Positions 1 to 12,575 of a stretch of DNA of 64,000 nt are shown here, piece by piece (position 1 is the stretch's first letter; each line of letters starts with the position of its first letter). The translations under genes and the position numbers were made by a program. Where the stretch lies: contig JAOPHQ010000645.1 of assembly GCA_030340625.1 (NCBI GenBank), positions 7,501-71,500 of the forward strand, written 5' to 3'. The stretch comes from Merluccius polli (Eukaryota; Chordata; Actinopteri; Gadiformes; Merlucciidae). The notes under the pieces are model-generated. The model was not told where the DNA came from. It made no database searches and saw nothing but the letters and a program-made list of their open reading frames with translations.

Positions 1-76
1 TCAATGTCACGCGTGGTTTTGCAATGCAGCGAATCACACGCGCTTGCATCTTGCAGGGAGTTGGCGGACCCGTCTT

Positions 77-118
77 GGAGGAGGAGGAGGAGGAGGAGGA
101 GGAGGAGGAGGAGGAGGA
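77..118. repeat. GGA trinucleotide microsatellite
   Basis: About 14 perfect GGA units. The long arginine run it gives in one frame is a translation artefact, not a gene. Confidence 0.9.
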
Positions 119-296
119 CCACCGGTCACGTCCCACTGCACCAGCAGTCAACAACGCGTCCACTTGGACTCAGTGTATATATAATATTTGATAAAGTAGA
201 GCAGAGAAGAATTACAGGTGAATTACAGGTGAATTACAGGTGGCGTTGCATTCACTTCTGCTAACCCGGGCCCAAGAGGGTAGACTTATTTGGATG

Positions 297-442
297 CCAA
301 TATCAGCTGTCTGCCTGCCCGCCCAACTGTCTTTCTGTCCAACTGTCTGTCTGACCAACTGTCTGTCTGCCCAACTGTCTGTCTGTCCAACCAACTGTCT
401 GTCTGCCCAACTGTCTAACCAACTGTCTGTCCAACTGTCTTC
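297..442. repeat. CTGT-rich minisatellite (CCAACTGTCTGT type)
   Basis: Imperfect repeats of CCAACTGTCTGT. The pyrimidine-rich strand is the plus strand, and the array runs into the TTCCAG acceptor of the exon-like block at 446, so it may act as that exon's polypyrimidine tract. Confidence 0.8.
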
Positions 443-445
443 CAG

Positions 446-764
446 GCGGTAGTCCACGTCTCCCAGATGATGTTCAGTGGGAAATTTGACGAGTTGAGGA
501 CCAACTTGTCGACTCAGCCGGTTACAGTCTTCATCAAACATACCGCATACCATAATCACGACACGGTTGGAATGAAATATGAAGGATTTCCCGACGTGAT
601 TAAAGGTGTGTGTGTGTGTGTTGTTACAGACGGTGGACTATGTTGAGAAGAAGTGCGAGTCTGAGTGGCGTCCAGAGAGACAGGCCCTGGCCGTCTCACT
701 GGAAGATATTATATTCCTGCTGCCAGAGGATGTGTCCTTATTACACGATGATAATACATTTAGT
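446..764 (+). CDS. MAIP1-like (Tim44-like domain) gene fragment, two exon-like blocks
   Basis: Block 1 (446-520) follows a CT-rich tract and TTCCAG and reads AVVHVSQMMFSGKFDELRTN and on to LSTQP. Block 2 (from 630, after TTGTTACAG) starts TVDYVEKKCESEW and contains LEDIIFLLPEDVS. Joined in phase 0 they resemble, in spacing and hydrophobic pattern, the start of the Tim44-like domain of m-AAA protease-interacting protein 1, a mitochondrial matrix protein (family assignment from memory). The block 1 donor (GTTACA) is weak. The frame of block 1 also stays open to a GTGTGT donor at 606. The expected next segment (GRKF..L..FW) was not found anywhere before efhb, so this is either the edge of a gene with a long intron or a truncated pseudogene. 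Upstream exons would lie left of the window. Confidence 0.4.
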
Positions 765-1770
765 ACATTTGAAGTATTCATTATTATTTCTTTGTATGAA
801 TTCATTATTATTAACCATATTAACCACTAGATTATAGAAGTGCATGCACATACAGATCCTCAGGTTTAAACTGATGGGAAACCTATTGTCTTCTGTGGTG
901 TCTATGTGTGTTACGAATGGATATATTTGATTCGAGATGAAAGTTTAGTTTTGTTGCAAATGCACTTGAAGTATTGTCATGGGTAGAATCGACTTCAAAA
1001 TGGCAAATAGTCCACCTTCAGTGCCAGTGAACTCAAAATCGTGATAAAAAAAAAAGAAGACAAAAGAGCGGAAAAAAAGAGCGAGATTTTGAAACTAAAT
1101 CAACCAAAAAAAAACCGTCACCCCTCCCCGTCTCTGCTCCCTCCCTCCCTTCGGTTGTCTGCCAATGATAAGTGTTGCATTTCACGCACTTGTGATTGAC
1201 AGGCAAGATGGATTCCCCCTAATCCATCACAGAAGTGACGCCCTGATTGGTCATAAATGTGCCAGCGGTCTGGAATCTAAATTGGCAACTGGAGAAAGAT
1301 ATTCTCACACAGCATTTCACTCACACATAGCTGATGGATGGCTCGGCCGTTTCTAACAAATTACACTCAAATAATAGCTTATAAATCTTACCCACAGCTT
1401 ACCTGTACAGCTGTAAGAAAGATTGAGCAAGGTATCTCCTTATGCAGACCACAAGGAGTGTGTTGAGCTTCTTCACATGGGCACAAACGAAACTGGAGAA
1501 CTGTAGATACAAACTGCACCATGCTTCTGCTAGCGTGACTACGGCTAAAACTCCCTGTCCTCCCACTGAACACCCCTCGGCGCCCATCTCCCCCCAGACA
1601 GGAGCTTCTGCTTCATCATCGTCGTCATGAGGGTCCGGTTCCTTTCCGGACGAACCCGGGGCCACCAAGATCTTCAGAGTGGCCCCCCGTGGAGATGGCG
1701 GCGGCCCCCACAAGAAAATAGAAACCGCCGTCTACGAGTTAGCAAGCTAACGAAGGGAGGGATAAGGTTA
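765..1770. other. No gene seen
   Basis: AT-rich sequence with a poly-A/purine stretch near 1045-1115. Open frames here are short and lack family similarity or convincing splice sites. Confidence 0.6.
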
Positions 1771-1993
1771 CAGGTTCCAACCCCAATGTCCACAGTCCAC
1801 CTGGAGGCATCCTTGAGCAAGATGTCCACCTGCCCCTACCTGCTCCTTAATGACATGTGTCTAAAACAAACCACTGTAAGTTACTGTAAGTAAAGGCTTC
1901 TGCTAAATGACTAAATAGTAAAATAGTAAAATAGTAGAATAGTAGAATAGTAGAATAGTAGAATAGTAAAATAGTAAAATAGTAAAATAGTAA
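1771..1993 (+). mobile_element. SINE fragment with TAAAATAG tail array
   Basis: The body 'CAATGTCCAC...CTACCTGCTCCTTAATGACATGT' followed by 'GGCTTCTGCTAAATGACTAAATAG' is the same family as the elements at 5.43 kb and 34.14 kb. The 3' end runs into about ten 8-bp units (TAAAATAG/TAGAATAG), a typical SINE tail repeat. The tRNA-related head is missing or degraded. Confidence 0.7.
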
Positions 1994-2151
1994 CAGGTCC
2001 AACGGGTCATTCATGTAGCAATTATCTCCATCGAATAGATTACCATCGTATCCTCTGGTCTTGGCACGTTTAGATAAATGAAACTTAAGTATACTGCATG
2101 CTTGCCGAAGGATTAGTGTTGATTATTAATCAGCCATGGTTTGTATCGTGT

Positions 2152-2261
2152 TCTCCCTCTCTCTCTCTCTCTGTCTCTCTCTCTGTCTCTCTGTCTCTCT
2201 GTCTCTCTCTCCCTCTCTCTCTCTCTGTCTCTCTGTCTCCCTCTCTCTCTCTCTGCCTCTC

Positions 2262-2351
<90 letters not shown>
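2152..2351. repeat. CT dinucleotide microsatellite
   Basis: About 200 bp of CT with scattered GTCTCT interruptions. Serine/leucine-rich and arginine/glutamate-rich frames across it are artefacts. Confidence 0.95.
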
Positions 2352-2353
<2 letters not shown>

Positions 2354-4806
2354 GTACGGTATGTTGGATCACAAGTTTAAGGCGTAAACATTTAGTTGGC
2401 AGCGTCACGGCGTGCAGGAAGAGGCTTAGTTCTGCCTCCACCATATGGCAGGTCTGTCCTCCAGCAGACCAACGGAGCCCACATATGATATGAACTTCTT
2501 GTGTGCATAATTAATAGCTTTAAAACTCCTCTGCGGTACTTTCTTGGCGAAGAACGGGGGAGAATATGTCCGCGTGGGTGGAGGAGTGATGTAACATGTC
2601 ATCTTAAATAAATATTAATCTTTATAAATGCACTTTTACGTCACGATCGCCTTTTTAATTCATGTTTCTTTTTCATTTAAAATAGCTTTTGCCGGGAAGT
2701 GACGACAGGCGCGCCACCCTGATTGGAGGATCACCAACGTACGGCACCGGCATTGGACACTGACGACGTGATTGGATTGGACCACAAAGGAAATGCTCAA
2801 GAAAAACCCGCCCTCAGAAGACTACAACATACAATGAGTAAACATGGCCTTTATATTTATTCCATTTATATATTATTCATCATGAGAGATATTAGAGACG
2901 TATTCAGAGATGTCAGCGTTTAATGACGCAAAACCTAAAGGACAGCAGAGCAATGTCAGAAACCTGTCAGTGTCATAAATGCCATGAAAAAATATGTTTT
3001 CAATAATATACTCTTGTTTCATAGGTATATGATACATATACCCAACTACAAAACAACCCTTCTTGCAATGAACAACACCGTGTTTACTGATGTCTGGGCT
3101 GAGACACCCACTCCCACTGGTGTCACTTCTCAGCCCTAACAGGAAGAGTCTGTGGGGGGAAACCGCAAAGTTCCCCTTTAAATGATGATAAGACTAAGGC
3201 TCTTAAGATTCAATAACTGTCGAGTAGCCGCACTGCGACACCGCAAACACGACGCGAGGACTGTGGGAATGCCCCTCTCAAGGATACACAGCTAACTTGT
3301 TTCACTTTACCAGATTTGTCTTTTTATTTTGAAGCAAGCCCTGTGAGCCGATGTGTTCGCTTGACAAGACAAGAATAAGTAACCGCCACTCTGGAGAACA
3401 AAATAACGTACAGCTGTGTTGGATCTCCGCTTGGATTCCCTTTCCTGAACACCAGAGCCCATCCTGATTACCATTCCACTGGCAGGCGCAGTGTTTCCCA
3501 CCGATTTCTCTTTTCCTAGAGAGTCCTTATAGGAGAGAAAGGTCAACTGGATATCCAATGGGGGGGGGGGGGGGGGGGGGGGCATTTCAAGTGCTTTTAA
3601 TTGCTAGGATCATCAGTGTGAATAAATGGCTTCTTCTTGCACACTTTGATTCACCAAAGTCAAACATCATCCGCAAAGTTCAGGGAAACGACTGCTGGGT
3701 TTGGTTGTCGGCTTGTTGGACGGTAACATGTTGTAACATACGGGTGGTGGGGTTTAAAACCTCTTCATTAGTCCGTTCTATAGAAAAACTTAATATTCCG
3801 ACATATCCGAAACGTATCATTTGAGTCATTCCCGATTCCCATTTGCAGTACTTTCTCCGGCATAAATATTGCGGTCAACCAGATGCCAGTATTGAAATGA
3901 AGTGATTATTTTTTGCAACCCTCGTCCGGGGGTGGTAGTAAATTACCTCCGCTAAATGCGGGGCGTGTCGCGCTTTTTTGGAGACCGAGGGGCTACAGAC
4001 AAATTAAATGTACCTTCCCCGATTAGTTCATCCACTGTGGGGGTAGTGGCGGCGCACGGCGGGGGGGCATGCGGCGCGTCGCAGGGTCCACAGCGCCGTC
4101 GAGCTATCGACCAACAGCTGAGCGCCTCACCTTCTCCAGGTAAACTCGGCTACGCTAACCGACGGAGACGCCAGGCGCGTCCTCACCTGTCAGAGCAGAC
4201 GGCCGCTGACAGGCCGGGTGAGGGATGCGTGTCGCTCCGTTCTGTTCCCAGTTATTAACGTTGACAACGTATCATCTGCCCGTAACAAGAGGATTCTGTC
4301 ATTAGTGTCCACTAATTCATGCATCGTAAAACATACTGGGGGGATTATCCTAATGTTCCCGTTCCCGTGGTAATGCTTGGATGGTTTGGGGGGGGGGGGG
4401 GGGGGTTGGGGGGGGGTTGGGAGGGCGGGGGAGGATATGCGTAATATGAAAAAAATAATTTAAATATGCGTGGGGGTGCGGTTAGTCCCGGTTAGGGGAT
4501 CTCGCCGAGCGTAATTAGATTATTTGAGTGCGGTTTAGCTCGGCACATGTCAAATGCTTGTGGACATGGTGATAGCGCGCTGAAGAATTTGCCATGTGCG
4601 TGCGTGCGTGCGTGCGCGTGCGTGCGTGTGTGTGTCTTTGTGTGTGTGTCAGTCAGCCTAATGCTGATTAGCAGCCTCACACAAAACAAGAGCAAGGGCA
4701 AAAAGATAATGTGTTGTTTTTATGTTATTATTAACATGTTATCTGAATGCTTTGTAATATTCTGACGTATCTATAACCACTGCCAAGTGATTAAATTAAT
4801 CTGGAA

Positions 4807-4838
<32 letters not shown>

Positions 4839-5428
4839 TGTGTGTGTGTGTGTGACTAAATTACTGTACATAGTTTGGCTTTGTCATATTTTCATGGTAA
4901 TTAGTAATAAGCCAAAAATGTGTGAAAATCATACCAAAGCCTCAGACAGATCTAATACAGCTGAAATGAAAAGTATTTCCCTTTAACAGCAAAACAAACA
5001 CAAGCCTTTATTAATATTAATACTGCATTCTAGACATATCAAAGATTTAACAGATTATTATATAGCAGCCTACTATTTAAACTATTCAGTTACTCCCACT
5101 GGTAGACAATTGTAATAAAATACTGTGTCAAATTAGCCGACATACAGACAGAACATTTCCTTGGAGGTAATAGGGTTAACACTAACTCATTTACAGACCA
5201 AAATAATCATTATAATGCTTAAAACACTGATAAAAACACCTTGTGTGTATTTAAGTTCTCGTATTATGTATGTCCCAAAACTGATACTGATATTCTCATT
5301 CAAATATATGCATAGTTGTTTTTGTGCTGTGGTAAATACTATTTTCCTTTGTATGGTAAGACGACCTGACAGGTTGTATTACTATATGTGGCCAGCAGAG
5401 TGCAGCGCAAGACTAACGGTGAGGCGGG
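2352..5428. other. Gene-free stretch with simple repeats
   Basis: No exon with family similarity was found. It contains a 23-G run at 3560-3582, a G-rich run near 4388-4430, CGTG repeats near 4594-4630 and a GT repeat at 4809-4854. The interval 4020-4230 is locally GC-rich. A minus-strand AATAAA (plus TTTATT at 5007-5012) could serve as an efhb poly(A) signal, but this is only a positional guess. Confidence 0.5.
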
Positions 5429-5612
5429 GGCAGGACCTTGTAGTGATAGGGTGCTAGGCTTCCAGCTCCAAGGTACCGGGTTTGATCCTACAGCGTACCT
5501 GTAGGTCTCCTAGAGCAAGATGTCCTAACCCCTACCTGCTCCTTCATGACATGTACCTGAACTCACTAAGTTGCTTTGGATAAAAGCGTCTGGTGAAATG
5601 ATATTAATCATA
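5429..5612 (+). mobile_element. tRNA-derived SINE
   Basis: A box-B-like GGTACCGGGTTTGATCC lies at about 5473-5490. It is followed by the body 'CTACCTGCTCCTTCATGACATG' region and the tail 'TTGCTTTGGATAAAAGCGTCTGGTGAAATGA'-type end (5572-5602). This is the classic head-body-tail order of tRNA-derived SINEs. It is the best intact copy of the family whose body is expanded at 6.2-7.6 kb. Confidence 0.75.
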
Positions 5613-5794
5613 ATAGGCTTCTACAGAAATGTAAAGGGCCCTTAGACCTGTTTGTTTTTAACTTTTCAAATCTCTTCTTCACTTCAAGCTACCGTTGAGC
5701 CCTTTCGAATCGTGAAAGTTTTTACCAGACTTGCAAAGACCACAAGGAAGAACCACGCGACCAGTAAAGAGGGTGGAGCTCGTCCCCACGCGCA

Positions 5795-8700
5795 TCACAT
5801 CGCTTTAATTTCCCTGAGAACCTCGCGGAAGTCATGCACACACACCTCGCCGTTGGGCCGCCTGGCGCTCGCCAGTTCCCAGGCCCCCTCGAACGTCTCC
5901 GCCGAAACGTTGACGCCCACGTTACGGAAGATCCCAGCGATCTGCAGAGGAAGAGGAGGGTGAGCATGAGGAAGATGAGGGTGAATATGAGGAAGAGGAG
6001 AGGTGAGCATGAGGAAGATGAGGGTGAGCATGAGGAAGAGGAGAGGTGAGCATGAGGAAGATGAGGGTGAATATGAGGAAGATGAGAGGTGAGCATGAGG
6101 AGAGGGAGGGTGTGAAAACACATTGCATGTCGTATCATGGGCTTGTTTGATGCTTTGTTTGATGCGTTTGAAGTATAATTATCAGGCTAGTCTACTGCAG
6201 GTCCTTAATGACCTGTCTCTGTATTCACTGTCTAACCCCTACCCGCTCCTTAATGACCTGTCTCTGTATTCACTGTCTAACTCCTACCTGCTCCTTCATG
6301 ACCCGTCTCTGTATTCACTGTCTAACACCTACCTGCTCCTTCATGACCTGTCTCTGTATTCACTGTTTAACCCCTACCTGCTCCTTAATGACCTGTCTCT
6401 GTATTCACTGTCTAACCCTCTACCTGCTCCTTAATGACCTGTCTCTGTATTCACTGTCTAACCCCTACCCGCTCCTTAATGACCTGTCTCTGTATTCACT
6501 GTCTAACCCCTACCCGCTCCTTCATGACCTGTCTCTGTATTCACTGTCTAACACCTACCTGCTCCTTCATGACCTGTCTCTGTATTCACTGTTTAACCCC
6601 TGCCTGCTCCTTAATGACCTGTCTCTGTATTCACTGTCTAACACCTACCTGCTCCTTAATGACATGTCTCTGTATTCACTGTCTAAACCCTACCTGCTCC
6701 TTAATGACCTGTCTCTGTATTCACTGTCTAACCCCTACCTGCTCCTTAATGACCTGTATCTGTATTCACTGTCTAACACCTACCTGCTCCTTAATGACCT
6801 GTCTCTGTATTCACTGTCTAACCCCTACCTGTTCATTAATGACCTGTCTCTGTATTCACTGTCTAACCCTCTACCTGCTCCTTAATGGCCTGTATCTGTA
6901 TTCACTGTCTAACCCATACCTGCTCCTCAATGACCTGTCTCTGTATTCACTGTCTAACCCCTACCTGCTCCTTCATGACCTGTCTCTGTATTCACTGTTT
7001 AACCCCCTACCTGCTCCTTCATGACCTGTCTCTGTATTCACTGTCTAACACCTACCTGCACCTTAATGACCTGTCTCTGTATTCACTGTCTAACCCCTAC
7101 CTGCTCCTTAATGACCTGTCTCTGTATTCACTGTCTAACCCCTACCTGCTCCTTAATGACCTGCCTCTGTATTCACTGTCTAACCCCTACCTGCTCCTTA
7201 ATGACCTGTCTCTGTATTCACTGTCTAACCCTCTACCTGCTCCTTAATAACCTGTCTCTGTATTCACTGTCTAACCCCTACCTGCTCCTTATAATGACCT
7301 GTCTCTGTATTCACTGTCTAACCCCTACCTGCTCCTTCATGACCTGTCTCTGTATTCACTGTCTAACCCTCTACCTGCTCCTTAATGACCTGTCTCTGTA
7401 TTCACTGTCTAACCCCTACCTGCTCCTTCATGACCTGTCTCTGTATTCACTGTCTAACCCTCTACCTGCTCCTTAATGACCTGTCTCTGTATTCACTGTC
7501 TAACCCTCTACCTGCTCCTTAATGACCTGTCTCTGTATTCACTGTCTAACTCTCTACCTGCTCCTTAATGACCTGTCTCTGTATCCACTGTCTAACCCCC
7601 CTGGGCTGCTGAACCCGCCTGCAGCAGCCCAGGTCCAGCCACTCACTCACAAAGTCACTTTGGATAAAAGCGTCTCCTAAAGACTAAATAGTAAATGATT
7701 GTTGTTTGGCACTTTCTTAATCAGCATGAAACAACAGAGTGATATGTAGCTCTGCGTATATTTCAGATGACCATTTACATTTACATTTAGGGCACTTAGC
7801 GGACGCTTTTGTCCAAAGTGACTTACAATAAGTGCATTTGTCAGTAGAGAGTAAAACAACAATATATCACTGTCGGTACAGTAAGGATTTACTGCTCACC
7901 GATTCTTGTTGCCATCACAACTATAAATCAACAAGACACATGCAAGGCGACATTGAACTGCACACAGCAGCGCACAACCACACAGCGCATACAAATTGAC
8001 AGAGCGGATAATGAAAATAAAACCGTATGTGCCCGACGAGGAGGACCCTCCCCCCCCCCCCCCCCCCCCCCCCCCTGGCGTACCTCCTCCTTGGAGCGGG
8101 GGCAGAAGAGGTGCTCCTCATGGACCCCCCACAGGGAGAGGAGCGAGGGGTGCAGGAGGGGGGCGGCCCCCGCCTCCGCGCCGTAGTTGTTGGTGTCGCC
8201 CATCCGCCTGATGCGCGGCGCCGCCAGGTCCCGCCGCACCGTGGGGACGCCGTAGGTTCGCTGGCCTTTTAGAGGAAATAGTGAATAGTATAATAGTAAT
8301 ATTACACGGCTTTGTTGAATACTCGATTCTGATTGGTCAATTACAGCATTCAACGGCCGGTTATTTCTGAATAGCAGACCGCTGCTTTGTTTTCTTTTGC
8401 GGAAGCAATAAAGTTAAAAAAAAAAAATTTTATCAATAAAATAATTTTCGGTTATAATTTATGTCAAATGATTGACTTCCTCTGTAAGTAGCCTTGTACA
8501 AAGCGGGATAACGTACAGCGAGCCGGACATTATTGCAAACTAAACCCCTTCAGGGTGATTGAAGACCTGCATCATTTTATGATCATTTTATTTCGCAATA
8601 ATGACCGGCTCGCTGTACACTCACATACATTATCAGTAAAATAGTGATACATACTGAATAGTAAAATAGCACTAAACAAGTGGAGGTCACCTTCCCCTCC

Positions 8701-11700
8701 CAAACCCACCTGTTGTACAGAGATCGGCGACCGTGGCTCGGATGAGGGACGAGGAGGTGACCATGTGGTCCGGGACCGTCCTGGGCCGTCGGCTGATGGT
8801 CCGGGGGACCCTGAGGGTGCTGCCTGGCTCCAGGGGCTCCAGGTCCTCTGGGCTGATCAAGGCCTGGCTGGAGTGACCCCTGGTGGGTGTCGCCCGGTCT
8901 GAGATGGTGTTCCTCTGGATGTTGGCGGGCGCCGTGCCGGCCCTGCCCTCTGGAGGAGGACAACGAGAACGAGCTAGGAGGAGCAACCAACAACTAACAC
9001 CTAACAACTGTCGTTCTGTCTTCTATAATGAGGACACGTTTAGTCATTTAGCAGACACTGAGAACAAAGAAGCATGCAATTGAAATCGGAGCAGCTATAA
9101 AAAATTCAAGCGCTGCACGACCTAGTTTAAAAGCAACAACTGGACAGACTGCAGAGTAGCTATAGGAATCACAACACAGGGTTAGTAGATGTTGTATTTA
9201 TTATGATATAGAGAACCCACAACTATAATGTAATGTAATCCAATTCCACGTTGAAGCGCCGTCGACGGCGAGAGGGTAAGGATATCGCTGCGGTGTGTGT
9301 GGATGTGTGGATGTGTGTGGAGCTCTGTCTGGGAAGCGGTTGAAGTTGATGGCTGCATCCGAGAGGGTTAAGCTGCCGGGATACTTTTGTAACGCGTGTG
9401 TGGTGCATTTACTATACAACACTGCTCATTAAAAGATTACTCAGCGACACGTACTAGCTAAAACAAAGTATCACAGTGTTGGCATGGGGATATCACCTCC
9501 CCGCCTTCTCAGATCTCTCAGCATTTTAATAATTTCAGTTTTCGATGTCCCCCTATTGCCCCTAGTTGCTTGACAAAAAATTATAGTAATAGAAAATAGT
9601 AATAGAAAAGTAACAAAGCATCGAGCGCACCCATATCCACACCGACTGACCCGTCAGGATGCGCTGCTCGGCGCGGGGGATGGGCATAGTGTCCTTCCAG
9701 TTGAGGAAGTTGGCGAACTCTAGGAAGTCGATGACGCCGTCCCCGTCCGCGTCGCAGGTCTCCATGAGGTCGGCGAGCACCGCCTCGCTCGTACTCACCC
9801 CAAACTCCCGGCACACCGTCCGCAGGTCCTCCCTGTCAATCACACCTCTGCCCTTCTGTCCAATCAGAACACACACACACACACACACACACATGTTCTT
9901 TACAACATAGCATAGAAGTAGAATCAAAGTGGTATAATGGGACATCTCAACAAAACATTAGTCAATTGAAAGGATGACTTTGGGATTTTTCAACCTGGAC
10001 CCTATTTTCCCATCATATTGGGTCTCAGGGACTAATGCGGAGAACAATTTATGTAATTGGTTCAGTATTGAGTGACAGAGCTTCAGCCCTCAGCCGTGAA
10101 ATGGGCAGCAATGAAAAACTATAGGGCATTAGCGCCCCGTCAACGTATGCCCTCTAAAAGTGCTTGTTTTGCCACTGACAGGCTCAGATTGTCATTTAAA
10201 GTGTCCCATGTGAAATTGAGAAGAAGTGGATACACACATGCACGTCCCCATGCTTTGTGGGGACCTAGTCCTAAAGCCTGAAGGCCTGTGGTCAATGAAT
10301 TACAAGGAACTTACATAGGACCTACGACTAAATTCCCACTTGACACACACACACACAATCCTTTGGTTTGTGGGGAACCTGGGCACCTTGTCGTAATGCC
10401 TGAAAGCCTGCAGCAGGGAGGGGAAGGCCTGGCAGTTGAGCTTCTTTAGGGTCTGCTGGATGGCGCTGACCGCCCCCCGCTGGCGTTCCTGCCCCCGTGG
10501 GTACAGACCCGGGTCCCCGCAGTGGATCAACTCTGCCGCTCCTATGGAGGCGGAGAACCATCATCTGCTGAGCCGTTGACCTTTAGAGCAGAGTGTGTGT
10601 GTGTGTGTATGTGTGTGTGTTTACCGAATGTATCCGGTGGGAGGAGAACTCCAAAGGTGTGATCCGGTGGGACGTTCGGCGTTTCTGCGATCCTGAAAGA
10701 ATGTCACAGGGTCAGAGGTCAAGGTGACGGCAGCGATGTCACACCACGTGATGTCGCAGCGACGTGGACCTCAGGAGTCTTCCTGCATCACCTGCGGTGG
10801 GTCAAAAGGTCGTAGGGGGTGGGGGGGGGGGGGGGCTTCTCTCCCTGAAGTTATCCCAGATCTCGGAGGAAAACATCGCACTGTGACCCATGTAGCAGAA
10901 CAACAAGCAGAAATATTCTGTTTGAATCCACAGGTCATGGATGAAGAGGGGGAAACGTCCTCTTTGTGTCCCTTGGAACTTTATTTAAGCAATCAATGTA
11001 TTAATTTAGCAGACGCCTATAGTAAAACAAAAATTTAAAAAAGAGGTAGGAGGATGCCTTTGCGAGTTGCACTGCCTACAGGGATAGCCACTGGACATTG
11101 GGGTTTCAAACCCAATCTTTTGGCTGGGAATCGAACACCCTAACCACTGGAGTCTAGGGGTTTTCAAACCGTGGGTTGGGACCCATAAGTGGGTGGCAGG
11201 GCAGGAGGGGACCAAATGGATCGCAAATAGACTATCCTAAGTATCCTATCTAGCTTGAGAGCTGGAAACAGTGCCGTGAGGAGCTAGATGGGCGCTTACT
11301 TCTGCTCATCGCTCGGCCAGCAGAGGGATTTGGCGACCCGCCGTCCGTCTCTGTGGTGCGGCGTGGAGACCCCAAACCTGCTGCTTCTGCTGTGGACGCT
11401 CCAGTCGTACTTCCTGTCTATCGGCTCGCCTGCGGCACAGTGGAGCAATGTGACGGTGGACGAAGGGGGGTCATGTGACCTCTCAAAAGCAACGAATAGA
11501 TCGATTAATAGAGACATTGTGGAATCTATTGATTCATGTGTACACAGGGACTACATCATGTCACTGGAACTGTTTTAGTCTCACAAGGTCAAAAATGTCA
11601 ATAGATATTTGCACTTTAGAATATACTGTCCGTAATGTTAATAATAGCAACGGGAAGTTTCTATTCTGACTGTAGAGAATGGCTATGCCTAGTTATACAA

Positions 11701-12533
11701 TAGGTGTGTGCTGCATGTATTATCAAGAACTATAGGTAACACAGCTGACCATAATAACCACACACACACTCACGGGTCTGTCACTCAGTATAATTCACTC
11801 AAAGTCGTCAGAGAAGATGCCCCCGACCCTTACCAACAAAGTAGGCATTGTGACTGCGGATGTAAGCCTCGTGTCCCTCAAGGGCTTCTGTCTCCACCTG
11901 CTCTGTTGTTTTGGGTGGATTTACAATCTGGCCTGCAGTTCCCGCTGGACACAAAGAAAGACATTTACTATTCAGTCATTGAGCAGAAACGTATCCAAAG
12001 CCACTCGCAGTGAATTCAGATACAGGTCACTACTGAGCAGGAAGGGGTTAGACATCACGTCGAGGATGACTACAAGTAGGCTGTGGACATGGGGGGGAAA
12101 TAAGTGTACACATAGCTTGTGGTAAAACGTCATCTCTTCTCACTTGTCCATTACTGACACTGGGTCTCTAAACCCCATGCCCAGAATTATACTTCAAAAT
12201 CGACCCACTGATGACATCACATCACAAGTGGGAGTGTCCACCCAGATGTATGACGAATAGATCAAATGTCGAAATCCACGGTAAGATAGGGGCCCTTTAA
12301 CACGGGTCCTGGTCTTGCGCCATACTTACTGCTGACCAATTTCACGCCAAACGTGGTCGCGTCGCCATACCACTTCGGGAGCCCCGGGCTCTGGTCATGT
12401 GACTTGCCCAGCGGGGCGGTTCTATGGGTGGCGTAGCCGGCCTCGCGGAGCTGGAGCAGCTTGTCCTGGAAGCGCGTCTGCTGCGGCGGGTTTACCAGGC
12501 TACCGGCCTTGGTGAGGAGAGAGGATCGCATGA

Positions 12534-12575
<42 letters not shown>

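Noticed and set aside
5429..5500. A functional tRNA gene
   Set aside because: The A/B-box-like sequence belongs to a SINE head; no cloverleaf with an anticodon arm could be drawn.
6208..7476. Long plus-strand open frames with 15-residue repeats (MTCLCIHCLTP...)
   Set aside because: They are the 45-bp SINE-derived minisatellite read in a frame; no splice signals, no codon structure, and the same motif is in all three frames.
9120..9190. Possible shared interspersed repeat with 61325-61395 (GCAGAGTAGC.ATAGGAA)
   Set aside because: Only about 20 bases agree; not enough to define an element.
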